A stretch of 64,000 bases of DNA, taken from contig NC_058165.1 of NCBI RefSeq assembly GCF_020080835.1, forward strand, positions 13,327,961-13,391,960. The letters are read 5' to 3'. The notes under the pieces are model-generated. The model had not been told where the DNA came from. It was given only the letters and a program-made list of their open reading frames with translations, and ran no database searches. The DNA comes from Cotesia glomerata (taxonomy: Eukaryota > Arthropoda > Insecta > Hymenoptera > Braconidae). Positions 21,666 to 31,017 of this stretch are shown piece by piece; position 1 is the first letter of the stretch; the number at the start of each line of letters is the position of its first letter. A program made the position numbers and the translations under genes.

Positions 21666-23348
21666 ATGGCGGAATCGGGATCGCGATCGTGGCTATGGTC
21701 CCTGCGCAAGGAAGAGGTTAAGGAAGAACTCGCAAAGTACCAAGTAACCTTCGAACCGGATGCAAAGTTAGCCGAGCTACGGTTTCTCCTGCGAACTGCG
21801 CTGAATCAAACGAAAACGGCTAACGGAGGCCGTGCGGGGCGCTACGATAAACTCTTAGTTGATCTCGACCGATCTGAGATCGAACTCGACGGCCTCGAGG
21901 ACCCCGAGGGTAATACCCGTGATGATGGTGACGAGGGAGAAGAAAGACACCGATCATCCGATGAAGAAGAAACCGAGGAAGCCGAAGATGAGAACCGGCT
22001 CCAGGAGGAACAGATAAGAGCCGAAATTGAAGCCGAAGAACGCGAGAGGGATGTACGAGAGCGGATCGAGAACGATGTTCGAGAGCGGATCGAGAACGAA
22101 GTACGAGAGCGGATCGAGCGTGAGGTGAGGGAACGCGCGAAAGTCGAAAATGACGAGACGGAACGTGATAAAAATGAACAAGAGCAAGAGGAACAAGAGC
22201 GAGAGCGACGCGAAAACGAGCGCGCGGAGAAAGAGAGGGCGGAACGACAATTGCGGGAACGTTTTAGGCGCGAAATCCGCGCCCAAATCGCGCGAGAACG
22301 CGAACAACCCGCGAGACGACCCGTCGAGGCAAGAACGCGACCCGACCATGTGGACCCGGACCAGGGAGCCACTCCGACGCGCAATCCCGCCTCCACACCG
22401 GGTCCTCGTCTCCAGCAACCCACCACGCCAGCGCGTAGATCGGTGGCCGACGTCACCCCGCAAACCGACGCTGACGAACTACGACGCAGGAATATGGTCC
22501 GGAAGTGGGGAGTCATCTTTAAGGGGGAACGCGACGTCCAAGATTTCTTGGAACGACTGGAAGAGCTAGCGGAAAGCTATGGCTACGAACTCGATCAGTT
22601 GGTACCCTGCATCCCCATGCTCCTCCGCGATAAAGCTTTGCTTTGGTACCGAAACAACAAGCAGAACTGGGCTTCTTGGGAGGACTTCAGCAACGACCTG
22701 AAGGCGTTCTACCTACCCCCGGGCCTGGAACTAGATTTAGAAGAGCAGATCCGTAATCGAATGCAAGGGACGTCGGAAACCGCGGCAGAATACGCCACTC
22801 AACTGCAAACACTGATGCGGAGGCGCGGAAGGATGTCCACGACGGCCCGTCTCACCCGTCTGTACCAAAACTTGCGACCGGAGTATCGAAGGTACATGAA
22901 GCGAACCGAATTTGCAAACGTCGCGGAAATGCTACGCCTCACCGGCGAATACGAGCAGCTGATTGCGCAGGAAAGGACGTCCCGGCCGAAGGAGACCAAA
23001 GCGGTAGCCCGACACCCACCGAACCCGACCCGAACCTCCCCATTGGAGATCATGGAATACGACCGGAGGGCCCATTGCTGGAAATGCCGAGAAAAAGGCC
23101 ACGCCCGCTGGCAATGCCCGAACCCATGGGTCAAATTTTGTAGTCGTTGTGGCGAGTTGGGCACGACGTACAGAAATTGTCCTTGCCCAGATCAGGGAAA
23201 TGCCAACAGGACCGGTGTGAGCTTCCCGCAGCGGCCTGCGACACCTCGGGAAGCAACCAGCGCAGGGAACGAACCCGTGAAACGACCACACAACCAGACA
23301 CCAAACGCGCCAGTACCGAAACCGGGCAATTCCAGCCAACCCCAGTAA
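21666..23348 (+). CDS. gag: Gypsy gag polyprotein (560 aa, intact)
   Basis: ATG at 21666 (MAESGSRSW), 98 bases after the primer site. Residues ~85-230 form a very charged Glu/Arg coiled coil that contains 24-bp repeats encoding VRERIEND/E. A retrotransposon-gag capsid-like region covers ~275-430 (DVQDFLERLEELAESYG, ALLWYRNNKQNW, EYATQLQTLMRR). The first nucleocapsid knuckle, CWKCREKGHARWQC, starts at residue ~471. The second, CSRCGELGTTYRNC, has Thr where His is expected, so zinc binding there is doubtful. The tail is Pro/Gln-rich. Gag assembles the particle and packages RNA. It overlaps pol by 205 bases and should be joined to it by -1 frameshifting. No stop or frameshift disrupts it. Confidence 0.92.
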   Translation: MAESGSRSWLWSLRKEEVKEELAKYQVTFEPDAKLAELRFLLRTALNQTKTANGGRAGRYDKLLVDLDRSEIELDGLEDPEGNTRDDGDEGEERHRSSDEEETEEAEDENRLQEEQIRAEIEAEERERDVRERIENDVRERIENEVRERIEREVRERAKVENDETERDKNEQEQEEQERERRENERAEKERAERQLRERFRREIRAQIAREREQPARRPVEARTRPDHVDPDQGATPTRNPASTPGPRLQQPTTPARRSVADVTPQTDADELRRRNMVRKWGVIFKGERDVQDFLERLEELAESYGYELDQLVPCIPMLLRDKALLWYRNNKQNWASWEDFSNDLKAFYLPPGLELDLEEQIRNRMQGTSETAAEYATQLQTLMRRRGRMSTTARLTRLYQNLRPEYRRYMKRTEFANVAEMLRLTGEYEQLIAQERTSRPKETKAVARHPPNPTRTSPLEIMEYDRRAHCWKCREKGHARWQCPNPWVKFCSRCGELGTTYRNCPCPDQGNANRTGVSFPQRPATPREATSAGNEPVKRPHNQTPNAPVPKPGNSSQPQ

Positions 23349-26300
23349 AACCACACGACAAACGCCCGTTCGCCGAGATTAGATTAGGCAAAGAAACGAT
23401 ACACGCGCTGTTGGACACCGGGGCTACCGCATCGCTCATCTCTCAACGCACTTGGGATTTGATCCGTCGCGAGCGACTCCACGTCGAATTCAATCCGGCC
23501 CAGACAAAAGGGACTACCTTAGGGAACCATGTGATACAAACCATGGGAAAAGCCTGGGTCCGCGTTCTGGTCGAGGACCGGCCCTACACCCTACCCTTTC
23601 ATGTCGTTCCTGCCTACGCCAGTGACATGCTCCTGGGCATGGACAATCTTGGTACATTAGGCTACCGACTGATCCGAGAACTAGAGGCTTTTGACGCAGT
23701 AGAACTAACCTACGATCTCGAGACCGCGCAGCACGAAATAAAAGGGTGGTTACGAATAGACGAGGGGATTAAAGGACCCGCACGGTGCGTGTCGCACCGA
23801 ATCAAGATAAAACCCGGCACCGAACCGATCAAAACACGATACTTCCCAAAGAACCCGAGGATGCAGGAGATCATGAACCACGAAGTCGATCAAATGCTCA
23901 AGGAGGGAGTCATCGAACCCTCCAACAGCCCGTGGAATTCGCCGGTGGTCCTGATCCAGAAGAAATCCCGTAAATATCGGTTCTGCGTGGATTTTCGTAG
24001 AGTAAATGAGGTCTCCGAGAAGGACGCATTTCCGATCCCTCACGTCAACGCATCACTGGACAAACTCCGGCGAGCCAAGTACATTAGTACCATCGATCTG
24101 AAGAGCGGCTACTGGCAGATCCCTCTTGAAGTCAGTAGCAAACCAATCACCGCTTTCACGATCCCGGGTCGAGGCCTGTTCCAGTTCAAGGTAATGCCTT
24201 TCGGGCTGCATTCAGCCCCCGCAACGTTTCAGCGCGCGATGTACGATGTAATAGGCGCGGATCTGGAACCCCACGTGGTCGTATACCTGGACGACATAAT
24301 CGTCATCAGTGAAACGCTCGACCAACATATGGAGATCCTGAGCAAAGTGATGGAACGTTTACGTGCCGCGAACCTCAAAATTAACCACGAGAAAAGTCGT
24401 TTCCTAGAAAGTAGTACGATATATCTGGGACACGTGATTGACGAGGACGGCATCCGGACGGACCCCGAAAAAGTACGAGCGATCACCGAGATCGAACCAC
24501 CACGAGACCCGAAAGGGCTGCGCAGATTCCTGGGGATGATATCATGGTATCGAAGATTCCTTCCCTTCTGTGCGGAACTGACCAAACCCCTGACGTCGCT
24601 TCTCCAGAAAAGAAAACGCTGGAGGTGGGGCGAAACGGAACAATGCGCGTTCGAGAAGCTCAAAGACAGCTTAAAAACGGCGCCAGTGCTGGCAGCACCC
24701 GACTTCTCGAAGCGGTTTAGTCTACAAACGGACGCCAGCGACATAGGCATTGGTGCCGTGCTTACGCAGGAGCAGGATACTCAGGAACGGGTAATAGCAT
24801 ACACCAGCCGCACGCTAAACAAAGCCGAGCGCAACTATACCGTGACCGAGAAGGAGTGCTTGGCAGTCGTCTGGGAGATCCAGAAGCTAAGACCCTATCT
24901 CGAAGGCTACGAGTTTACGGTAATTACGGACCACCAGTCGTTGAAATGGCTGCGAACGATGGAAAGTCCCAGCGGCCGCGTCGCGAGGTGGAATTTAGCC
25001 TTGCAGCAGTTCGATTCCGATGTAGTCTACCGCCGGAGAAAATGGAATAAAGTCGCTGACGCACTATCTCGCTTGCACCCGAGTGACGGAATAAACGAGA
25101 GATCCCCAGACGAGGTGGCCACTCTTGTTTTTGATGCTTTGGACTGGGGCGACGCCTGGTACGATCGAATATCGAAAGGGGTGGAGAACGACCCCCAGAG
25201 ATACCCAGAATACTGTCTAAAGCAAGAGCTGCTGTACCGCCACCGATACCACAGTTTAGACTACGCCGACCGAGGCGACGTCTGGAAGCTTTGTATCCCA
25301 GCAGCCGGCACTAGACATATTCTCAACGAAAACCACGACACATCGACAGCCGGGCACGGAGGAATCGCAAAAACGATCGCTCGAATCTCCCGACATTATT
25401 ATTGGCCCCGCATGCGGGCAGACATCACGGAATATGTTCGACGATGCAAGAACTGCCAGGCATTCAAAGCCACCCAGCAACCCCCGTCGGCCCCGATGGG
25501 TACCATCCCTGCCCTACGACCTTGGGCCGTGGTAGCCACCGATGTCATCGGACCTAAGCCACGATCCGCTCGGGGAATGTCATACCTCGTGGTATTCCAG
25601 GATAAGTTTACTAAATGGGTAGAGATTCAGCCTCTACGCCAACAAACGGCCGCGGCAATCACGAATGCGTTCAGGGAACGAATCCTATTGCGATTCGGGA
25701 GGGTAGACACCATAATCACGGACAATGGCACACCTTTTGTCAGCAAGGAGTTTACCACCCTACTCAAGCAATACGGGATACAACATATACGAACGCCGCC
25801 CTATTCACCTCAGTGCAACCCCGTCGAACGCACTAATCGGGTAATAGGGACCATGATCGCCCAGTTCGTCGGATCGAACCAACGAAACTGGGACAAACAA
25901 GTACCCGAGTTCGCGTTCGCCTACAACACCGCGAAACACGATGCGACCGAATTCTCGCCTGCATATCTCAATTACGGCCGCGAAATGCACCCTCCTGTAT
26001 CCCAACGAACTCAAGCTGACCAAGGGAAGGGAGACGTTCATGACCCGCAACGATCAGCCCAAACCCTAGCCGACACACTTGACTTGGTAAAGGTTAATTT
26101 GGCCCAGAGCTACGGAAAGCAAGCCAAATACTACAATAAAAGGCGCGGAAATTGGCAACCTGCCGTCGGAGATCTAGTGTGCAAACGAGAACGCCATCTG
26201 TCCTCGGCAATCGACAATTTCTCGGCGAAACTCGCAGAAAAGTACTCGACCGGATTTACCGTGAGTAGAGTCGTGGGACCCTCGGTATACGAAATCACAA

Positions 26301-26563
26301 AAGAGGGCCGGACCCTCACCGCGCATTTAAAAGACCTGAAACCCTTTCATGAGGGCAATCTGACGTCGGGAGAGCCCGAATCCGAGCCAGAAAATGGCGA
26401 CAACGCGAAACACGAACCCGACGAAGACCCCGAATATGACGAAAACCGCCGAATCACGCGCGCCATGTCCAGTAAGGCAAAGGTATCTTTTGCTGACCCG
26501 ATTGAAGTAGAAATGGGGACACTCCCCGGAAGTAACCGAGTTCACACCCTTCCTATCACCTGA
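23144..26563 (+). CDS. pol: Gypsy pol: protease-RT-RNase H-integrase (intact)
   Basis: Open from 23144 (just after TAG at 23141) to TGA at 26563; it has no ATG of its own at the 5' end and is read by -1 frameshift from gag. Domains in order: retropepsin (LLDTGATASLI near 23408, LLGMDNLG near 23629); RT (FCVDFRRVNE, FKVMPFGLHSAPATFQ, catalytic YLDDIIVI near 24285); RNase H (QTDASDIGIGAVL near 24727, ITDHQSLKWL near 24925); integrase with HHCC (H..H, CKNCQ; 25330-25460) and D, D, E (ATDVIGP, ITDNGTPF, NPVERTN; 25535-25830); then a C-terminal domain with a GPSVYEI motif like the GPY/F module. All catalytic residues I could check are present. Complete relative to normal Gypsy pol (~1,140 aa after the shift). 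No env homologue is seen. Confidence 0.93.
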   Translation, partial: SLWRVGHDVQKLSLPRSGKCQQDRCELPAAACDTSGSNQRRERTRETTTQPDTKRASTETGQFQPTPVKPHDKRPFAEIRLGKETIHALLDTGATASLISQRTWDLIRRERLHVEFNPAQTKGTTLGNHVIQTMGKAWVRVLVEDRPYTLPFHVVPAYASDMLLGMDNLGTLGYRLIRELEAFDAVELTYDLETAQHEIKGWLRIDEGIKGPARCVSHRIKIKPGTEPIKTRYFPKNPRMQEIMNHEVDQMLKEGVIEPSNSPWNSPVVLIQKKSRKYRFCVDFRRVNEVSEKDAFPIPHVNASLDKLRRAKYISTIDLKSGYWQIPLEVSSKPITAFTIPGRGLFQFKVMPFGLHSAPATFQRAMYDVIGADLEPHVVVYLDDIIVISETLDQHMEILSKVMERLRAANLKINHEKSRFLESSTIYLGHVIDEDGIRTDPEKVRAITEIEPPRDPKGLRRFLGMISWYRRFLPFCAELTKPLTSLLQKRKRWRWGETEQCAFEKLKDSLKTAPVLAAPDFSKRFSLQTDASDIGIGAVLTQEQDTQERVIAYTSRTLNKAERNYTVTEKECLAVVWEIQKLRPYLEGYEFTVITDHQSLKWLRTMESPSGRVARWNLALQQFDSDVVYRRRKWNKVADALSRLHPSDGINERSPDEVATLVFDALDWGDAWYDRISKGVENDPQRYPEYCLKQELLYRHRYHSLDYADRGDVWKLCIPAAGTRHILNENHDTSTAGHGGIAKTIARISRHYYWPRMRADITEYVRRCKNCQAFKATQQPPSAPMGTIPALRPWAVVATDVIGPKPRSARGMSYLVVFQDKFTKWVEIQPLRQQTAAAITNAFRERILLRFGRVDTIITDNGTPFVSKEFTTLLKQYGIQHIRTPPYSPQCNPVERTNRVIGTMIAQFVGSNQRNWDKQVPEFAFAYNTAKHDATEFSPAYLNYGREMHPPVSQRTQADQGKGDVHDPQRSAQTLADTLDLVKVNLAQSYGKQAKYYNKRRGNWQPAVGDLVCKRERHLSSAIDNFSAKLAEKYSTGFTVSRVVGPSVYEITKEGRTLTAHLKDLKPFHEGNLTSGEPESEPENGDNAKHEPDEDPEYDENRRITRAMSSKAKVSFADPIEVEMGTLPGSNRVHTLPIT
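23195..23254 (+). promoter_or_regulatory. -1 frameshift signal: slippery heptamer plus potential pseudoknot
   Basis: GGGAAAT at 23195-23201 is phased as G GGA AAT in the gag frame, the X XXY YYZ layout. A slip of -1 enters the pol frame. Downstream, GGTGT (23214-23218) can pair with ACACC (23241-23245), and GCTTCCCG (23221-23228) with CGGGAAGC (23247-23254). The two stems interlock as an H-type pseudoknot starting 12 bases after the heptamer; the 8-bp stem alone also makes a hairpin. Confidence 0.7.
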
Positions 26564-26635
26564 ATGAGACGGGCATGACGATACTAGGTTAAGTTTCTGT
26601 TTGTACGAGTGTGAGAGCTGACGGCGGCGTTTTTT

Positions 26636-26735
26636 TTTTGTTCTTGTTTTGTTACAGATGGCCAATGAGCTCACCATGGAGGAGGAGATCAGGCTTATGG
26701 AGGAAATGCTGAACCGACCAGCCCGCCTCGAAATT
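26636..26735 (+). pseudogene. Start of a third element gene, truncated
   Basis: About 95 bases after pol, a strong polypyrimidine tract ends in TTACAG, and ATG follows at once at 26658. The reading frame gives an acidic N-terminus (MANELTMEEEIRLMEEML) that stays plausible until about 26735. There the sequence switches into dispersed repeat R. A splice acceptor followed by an ATG after pol suggests a spliced third ORF (env or accessory). Only about 26 codons survive, too few to assign a family. The 3' LTR is also missing. Confidence 0.5.
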
Positions 26736-27097
26736 TATAACAAAAAAATTGATCTGATAGAACATTTTGGAGTTATTACAAAAAACACTTTTTTCGATTT
26801 TTTTCGACAACCATATCTCACGAACGCATCAACCGATTCTCACGCACTTGGTGACGATCTATGCAGGTTTTCAAGGTTAAAAGCTAAGTAGTTTTTGAGG
26901 TTGATCAGTTTAGCCAACTCGAAGATATTTTGAAAAAATGAAAAAAAAAACTTTTTTTTTCACATTTTTCGCAATTTCTCGAAATCTACCAGTCCAAAAT
27001 GGTTCCAACTTACAGCAAATCCAAGTTTGACGAAAGCCTTTCAAATGACACTAACTGCCATCAAATCGGTCAAGCCGTTCAGAAACTATAAGAGGTT

Positions 27098-27139
<42 letters not shown>

Positions 27140-27660
27140 AACACACACGCACAAACATACAGACGTACGGACATCATCGTAAAAATAGTCAGGAAAGCTT
27201 CTTAGAACTTCAAAATATTGAGATTTGTTGAAACCTCGATTTTTGCAAAACGGCGTAAAACCAACATCTTTCCGATTTTTCGAAAATCATTGATTTTCTT
27301 AGCGGAAAGTTGAAATACTGTTTTTTCGAAACTACTTCGAAATTTCTAGCTTTATCAATTTAAGATTTAATTAAAGATTCTTTGAGGCTTCAACAATGTG
27401 CCGAACGCCGTCAACCGCGTGAAAATCGGCTCATTCAACTAAAAGTTATTGCGGTTTAAAAATTCAAAAAATAGTGTTTTATCAAACTTCTATCAGATTT
27501 TTGAGTTAGCAGAGATCAAAATGACTCAAATTATATTTTTGAGCTCGAAGACCACAAAAACGTAATAAGTGCAGTTTTGAAAGCTTACGTATGGAATTAG
27601 CGGGAAGTTGCAGGGATGGCCTTACGGGTCAACTGTTTTCCTAATTTTTTAAAATGATTA
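26735..27660. repeat. Dispersed repeat R, second copy
   Basis: Matches 13228-13627 (GGAGTTATTAC, TCGACAACGATATCTCACGAA, GAGGTTGATCAGTTTAGCCAA). It contains (CA)n at 27101-27150, then ACAGACGTACGGACATCATCG and the GAGCTCGAAG block, and ends AGCGGGAAGTTGCAGGGATGGCC near 27620. It replaces the 3' end of the Gypsy element. Confidence 0.75.
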
Positions 27661-28269
27661 GACGCTGACTGGGATGATTTTCTCTGGCATGACTAATTGT
27701 CATTACTATAAGGGCCGTAATTGCAAAGGGATAAAACTTAATGAACTTGGCACACTTATTATTTAGGTAAATATCTTGAATAAGTTCAAAGGTGAGCAAA
27801 ATCGATTGATTAGTTTAGTAACGGTAGCCAAAAATGTTTTGAATTTCGTAAGAATATTTTAAAATTCAAAATTTATTTTTCATACATTTATATTTATTAA
27901 TTCATATATTCTTCACTTTTATATTGTCTTTTTAGAATAAAACTGAACAAGTATCACTAAAATTTTTACTAAAATTAAATCTTATTTTTATAATTTGAAG
28001 AAATCTACCTTCCGTTCTGGCTCCCAAATGACATTTTTTTTATATATCCTGCTGACAAATAAATGAATAAATAAATAGCCGAGAGGTAGTATTATAAGTA
28101 CGTGTGGATATAAAGGAAATAACCGATTGAAATGAAGGTTGGTTAAATAAATCATCATTTGGAAAATTAATTTTGATTTGATTCTGTCAATTATCTTCGC
28201 GATTCCCCACAACTATGACTTATTCCCATTTCAGGTCTAGAGATGAAGTCCAAGACTCCCGCAGTACTC
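27661..28269. other. AT-rich flank, no gene
   Basis: No coding or repeat signal recognised up to the TTA target duplication at 28270. Confidence 0.45.
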
Positions 28270-30195
28270 TTATAGTCTAGTCAACAAGTTCAAAAACGTG
28301 AAAAATAGAGATAAAGGTCCTAAAAATATGAGCGATGGCTCATTCGATTCGGAATCACCTCTAGAAAAATGTTTTTGAAGGATTTTGGTGCAGGTAAAAA
28401 ATTGCAATTGTTATTAACAAAATAAGATGGAAAAAAAACGATATTTCGTTTTTTGTTAATAACTCGAAAAATATTAATATTTAAGCAATTTTGAAAAAAG
28501 CCCGTTAAAGAAGAGAAAATTTCCAAGAAAAAAGTCCGTACTCCCGGAACTCTATCTCCATTATTTATAATTTTAATTTGACGTTGAAAATAGGGCTCCG
28601 CGCGGCTGTTACGGCATGCGCGCGCCGCCGCTAAAGAGAGCTCAGCAATAAAAATAATTTTTATAACATAAAATGTGATTTTAAAAATTTGAAAAAATTC
28701 TAGTATCTTCTTAACACTTGAAAGAATCGAGCCGCGAAGAAAAAAAAGTTTAATCACCATTTTTGAAAAAGTTATCTAATTGTTAACTAACAAATTTTTT
28801 CCCAATCTCCGTTGGCATAAACAATGGGATAAAAGGTATAAATAATTGGCCTATAAATTTTAAACTTCGTGGAGCCCTTTTGATATATATACTTTATAAG
28901 ATCCTGCGATAAATTTTCATTAAAGTTTATTAATTTGTTAATTATGATTTTTTATATCTATTGAAAAATTAAAAATCTAAAAAAAGTTGATAAAAATTTT
29001 TTTTTCAACTAATATTTAGCTATGCCTGTTTTCACATTAAGCAATGGCAGTAATTAATATAGGTTATGAATTTTTACGTAATTTGTTTATAAAATTGTTT
29101 TAAACAAATAGAGAAATTCAATATTTTTGAAAAATTTTGTTTTGCTATTTGGTTGTCCACAAAAAATTATGATTTTTAAAAAAAAAATTTTTCTTAATGT
29201 TAATTTTTAATTGTTTAAAAACGATTTTTCATATTTCGATTGTTTAAACAATTAGTTAAGAAAAAATTTTGCTTTTAAAAATCATAATTTACACTTTTAA
29301 ATAGTTTGGCAAAAAAAATTTTTTTATTAATTATTTAATTGTTTATTAGTTTAACAATTTGTTATAAACAAATATTGACCAACGTTATATTTTTTTTCTG
29401 AAGCAGAAAAAAATTATAAAAACAGCCATATATAAAAAAGTTCCAAAAAAAATTTTCTTTTATTTATTATAATTAATTTTAATATCATACGGTACGGTAA
29501 TTATCGCCACTACTTGATTTGTCAATTAAAAAATTGATATATCTTTTAAACTATCAGAGATACGATAAAGGACATTCAAGTCTTTTTATAGAGAATGAAT
29601 TTTCTTCCAGATGGATCTAAGATCAAGTTCGTATCTATTGTTTATTAGCTATTACATGCATTTGTTCATAAAAATTCTGTATTTTTGACTTTTTCGTATC
29701 TTTTGTGATCTTTAACTTGTTAAATTATGCAGATACAGCAAAAAACCTTCAAACAATTTTGTTAAGGGATTAATTTTCTAACATATTAATTGTTAATCAT
29801 ACTTTTATTGCTAATTGTTTAAACAATATACTTACTGTGTTTGGTGTTCATTTGACTGGAGCTCCGTTGAACATAAATGTATTCTATTTTATTATGTAAA
29901 AATCAAAATTCTTTTTGTGTATATTATTTAAAATTGTTCCCGTGATTTCCTAAACAGTTTAATAGACTTTTCATCGAGATTCTACTTATTTATTGTAATT
30001 TTCATCCCAAATTTCTTGTTTTTATTTTATACTATTTTATTAATCTATTTAAAAATAACTTTTTTCGGTTAAAGTATATAAGATTTTTTATAATAATGAA
30101 TTAAGGTGGTTGAATAATAATAAAATTTGTTCGATTACATTTATTATCTTTATTTTTATCCTTTACAGTATTGCAAATAGTTTTACGGTTTTATT

Positions 30196-30575
30196 TTATA
30201 TTTGACGTTTTCTTTTTTTTTTCAAAGGAGAAATTCGTGAAGTACTTGGCTCATCAACGTTAGAAGTCCGAGAGACTTCCACCGTTTCTTCAACTGCATT
30301 ATCCTCTTCTATTTGATCTTCTTCTTCCTTTTCTCCTTCTTCTTCTTCTTCTTCTTCTTCTGAATCAGTATCATCTAATCCATAGATCGATCGTTTGAAT
30401 TTCTCGTAAGCTAATCGTTTTGTATTTCGCTTTTCTAACTCTTTTTCCGAAATATAATCAAAATCATCATCATCATCTTCTTCATCTTCGTTGGCGTTTT
30501 CAGTAAGTTGAACCAGGTCAGTAGCATTTGAACAGCTCTCCCCTTTACATTCTTTACATGCTCTAGTACACTTCT
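30196..30575 (-). pseudogene. Inverted duplicate of the acidic ORF in the left arm
   Basis: Encodes the same protein from KCTRACKECKG to the KKKRKR end, because it lies in the left palindrome arm. The frame upstream of KCTRAC does not carry the first half of the Cys cluster, which is found only through the spacer on the plus side. So this arm holds the shorter copy. No independent start is visible. Confidence 0.55.
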
Positions 30576-31017
30576 GGTACACTGCAGCTGCTCAACTTCA
30601 AATTGCAGCAAAAATTGTAGTTGCAAAAAAGCTGGGATGAAGTGTACTAGAGCATGTAAAGAATGTAAAGGGGAGAGCTGTTCAAATGCTACTGACCTGG
30701 TTCAACTTACTGAAAACGCCAACGAAGATGAAGAAGATGATGATGATGATTTTGATTATATTTCGGAAAAAGAGTTAGAAAAGCGAAATACAAAACGATT
30801 AGCTTACGAGAAATTCAAACGATCGATCTATGGATTAGATGATACTGATTCAGAAGAAGAAGAAGAAGAAGAAGAAGGAGAAAAGGAAGAAGAAGATCAA
30901 ATAGAAGAGGATAATGCAGTTGAAGAAACGGTGGAAGTCTCTCGGACTTCTAACGTTGATGAGCCAAGTACTTCACGAATTTCTCCTTTGAAAAAAAAAA
31001 GAAAACGTCAAATATAA
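30532..31017 (+). CDS. Cys-cluster, acidic protein fragment in the palindrome right arm
   Basis: The frame is open from 30532 (after TGA at 30529-30531) to TAA at 31015-31017; the first ATG is at 30637. Before and across that ATG the frame encodes a dense Cys cluster (30583-30690) with spacing CxC, x5, C, x3, CxC, x6, C, x3, C, x2, C, x4, C. This resembles tesmin/CXC-type zinc clusters found at the ends of some transposon proteins. It is followed by acidic runs (EEDDDDDFD, an eight-Glu run from GAA repeats), SRTSN and a basic KKKRKR tail like a nuclear signal. It looks like the C-terminal piece of a larger nuclear or DNA-binding protein, with its own start lost at the palindrome spacer. I cannot name the protein. 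Confidence 0.5.
   Translation, partial: TALPFTFFTCSSTLLVHCSCSTSNCSKNCSCKKAGMKCTRACKECKGESCSNATDLVQLTENANEDEEDDDDDFDYISEKELEKRNTKRLAYEKFKRSIYGLDDTDSEEEEEEEEGEKEEEDQIEEDNAVEETVEVSRTSNVDEPSTSRISPLKKKRKRQI

Noticed and set aside
22150..22569. 139-aa plus-strand ORF and long minus-strand Ser/Arg ORFs over gag
   Set aside because: Shadows of the Glu/Arg-rich gag coding; no conserved motif.
28320..28760. 146-aa minus ORF and its plus-strand twin at 32693-32899
   Set aside because: Same DNA in the two palindrome arms; AT-rich, no domain, translation not supported.
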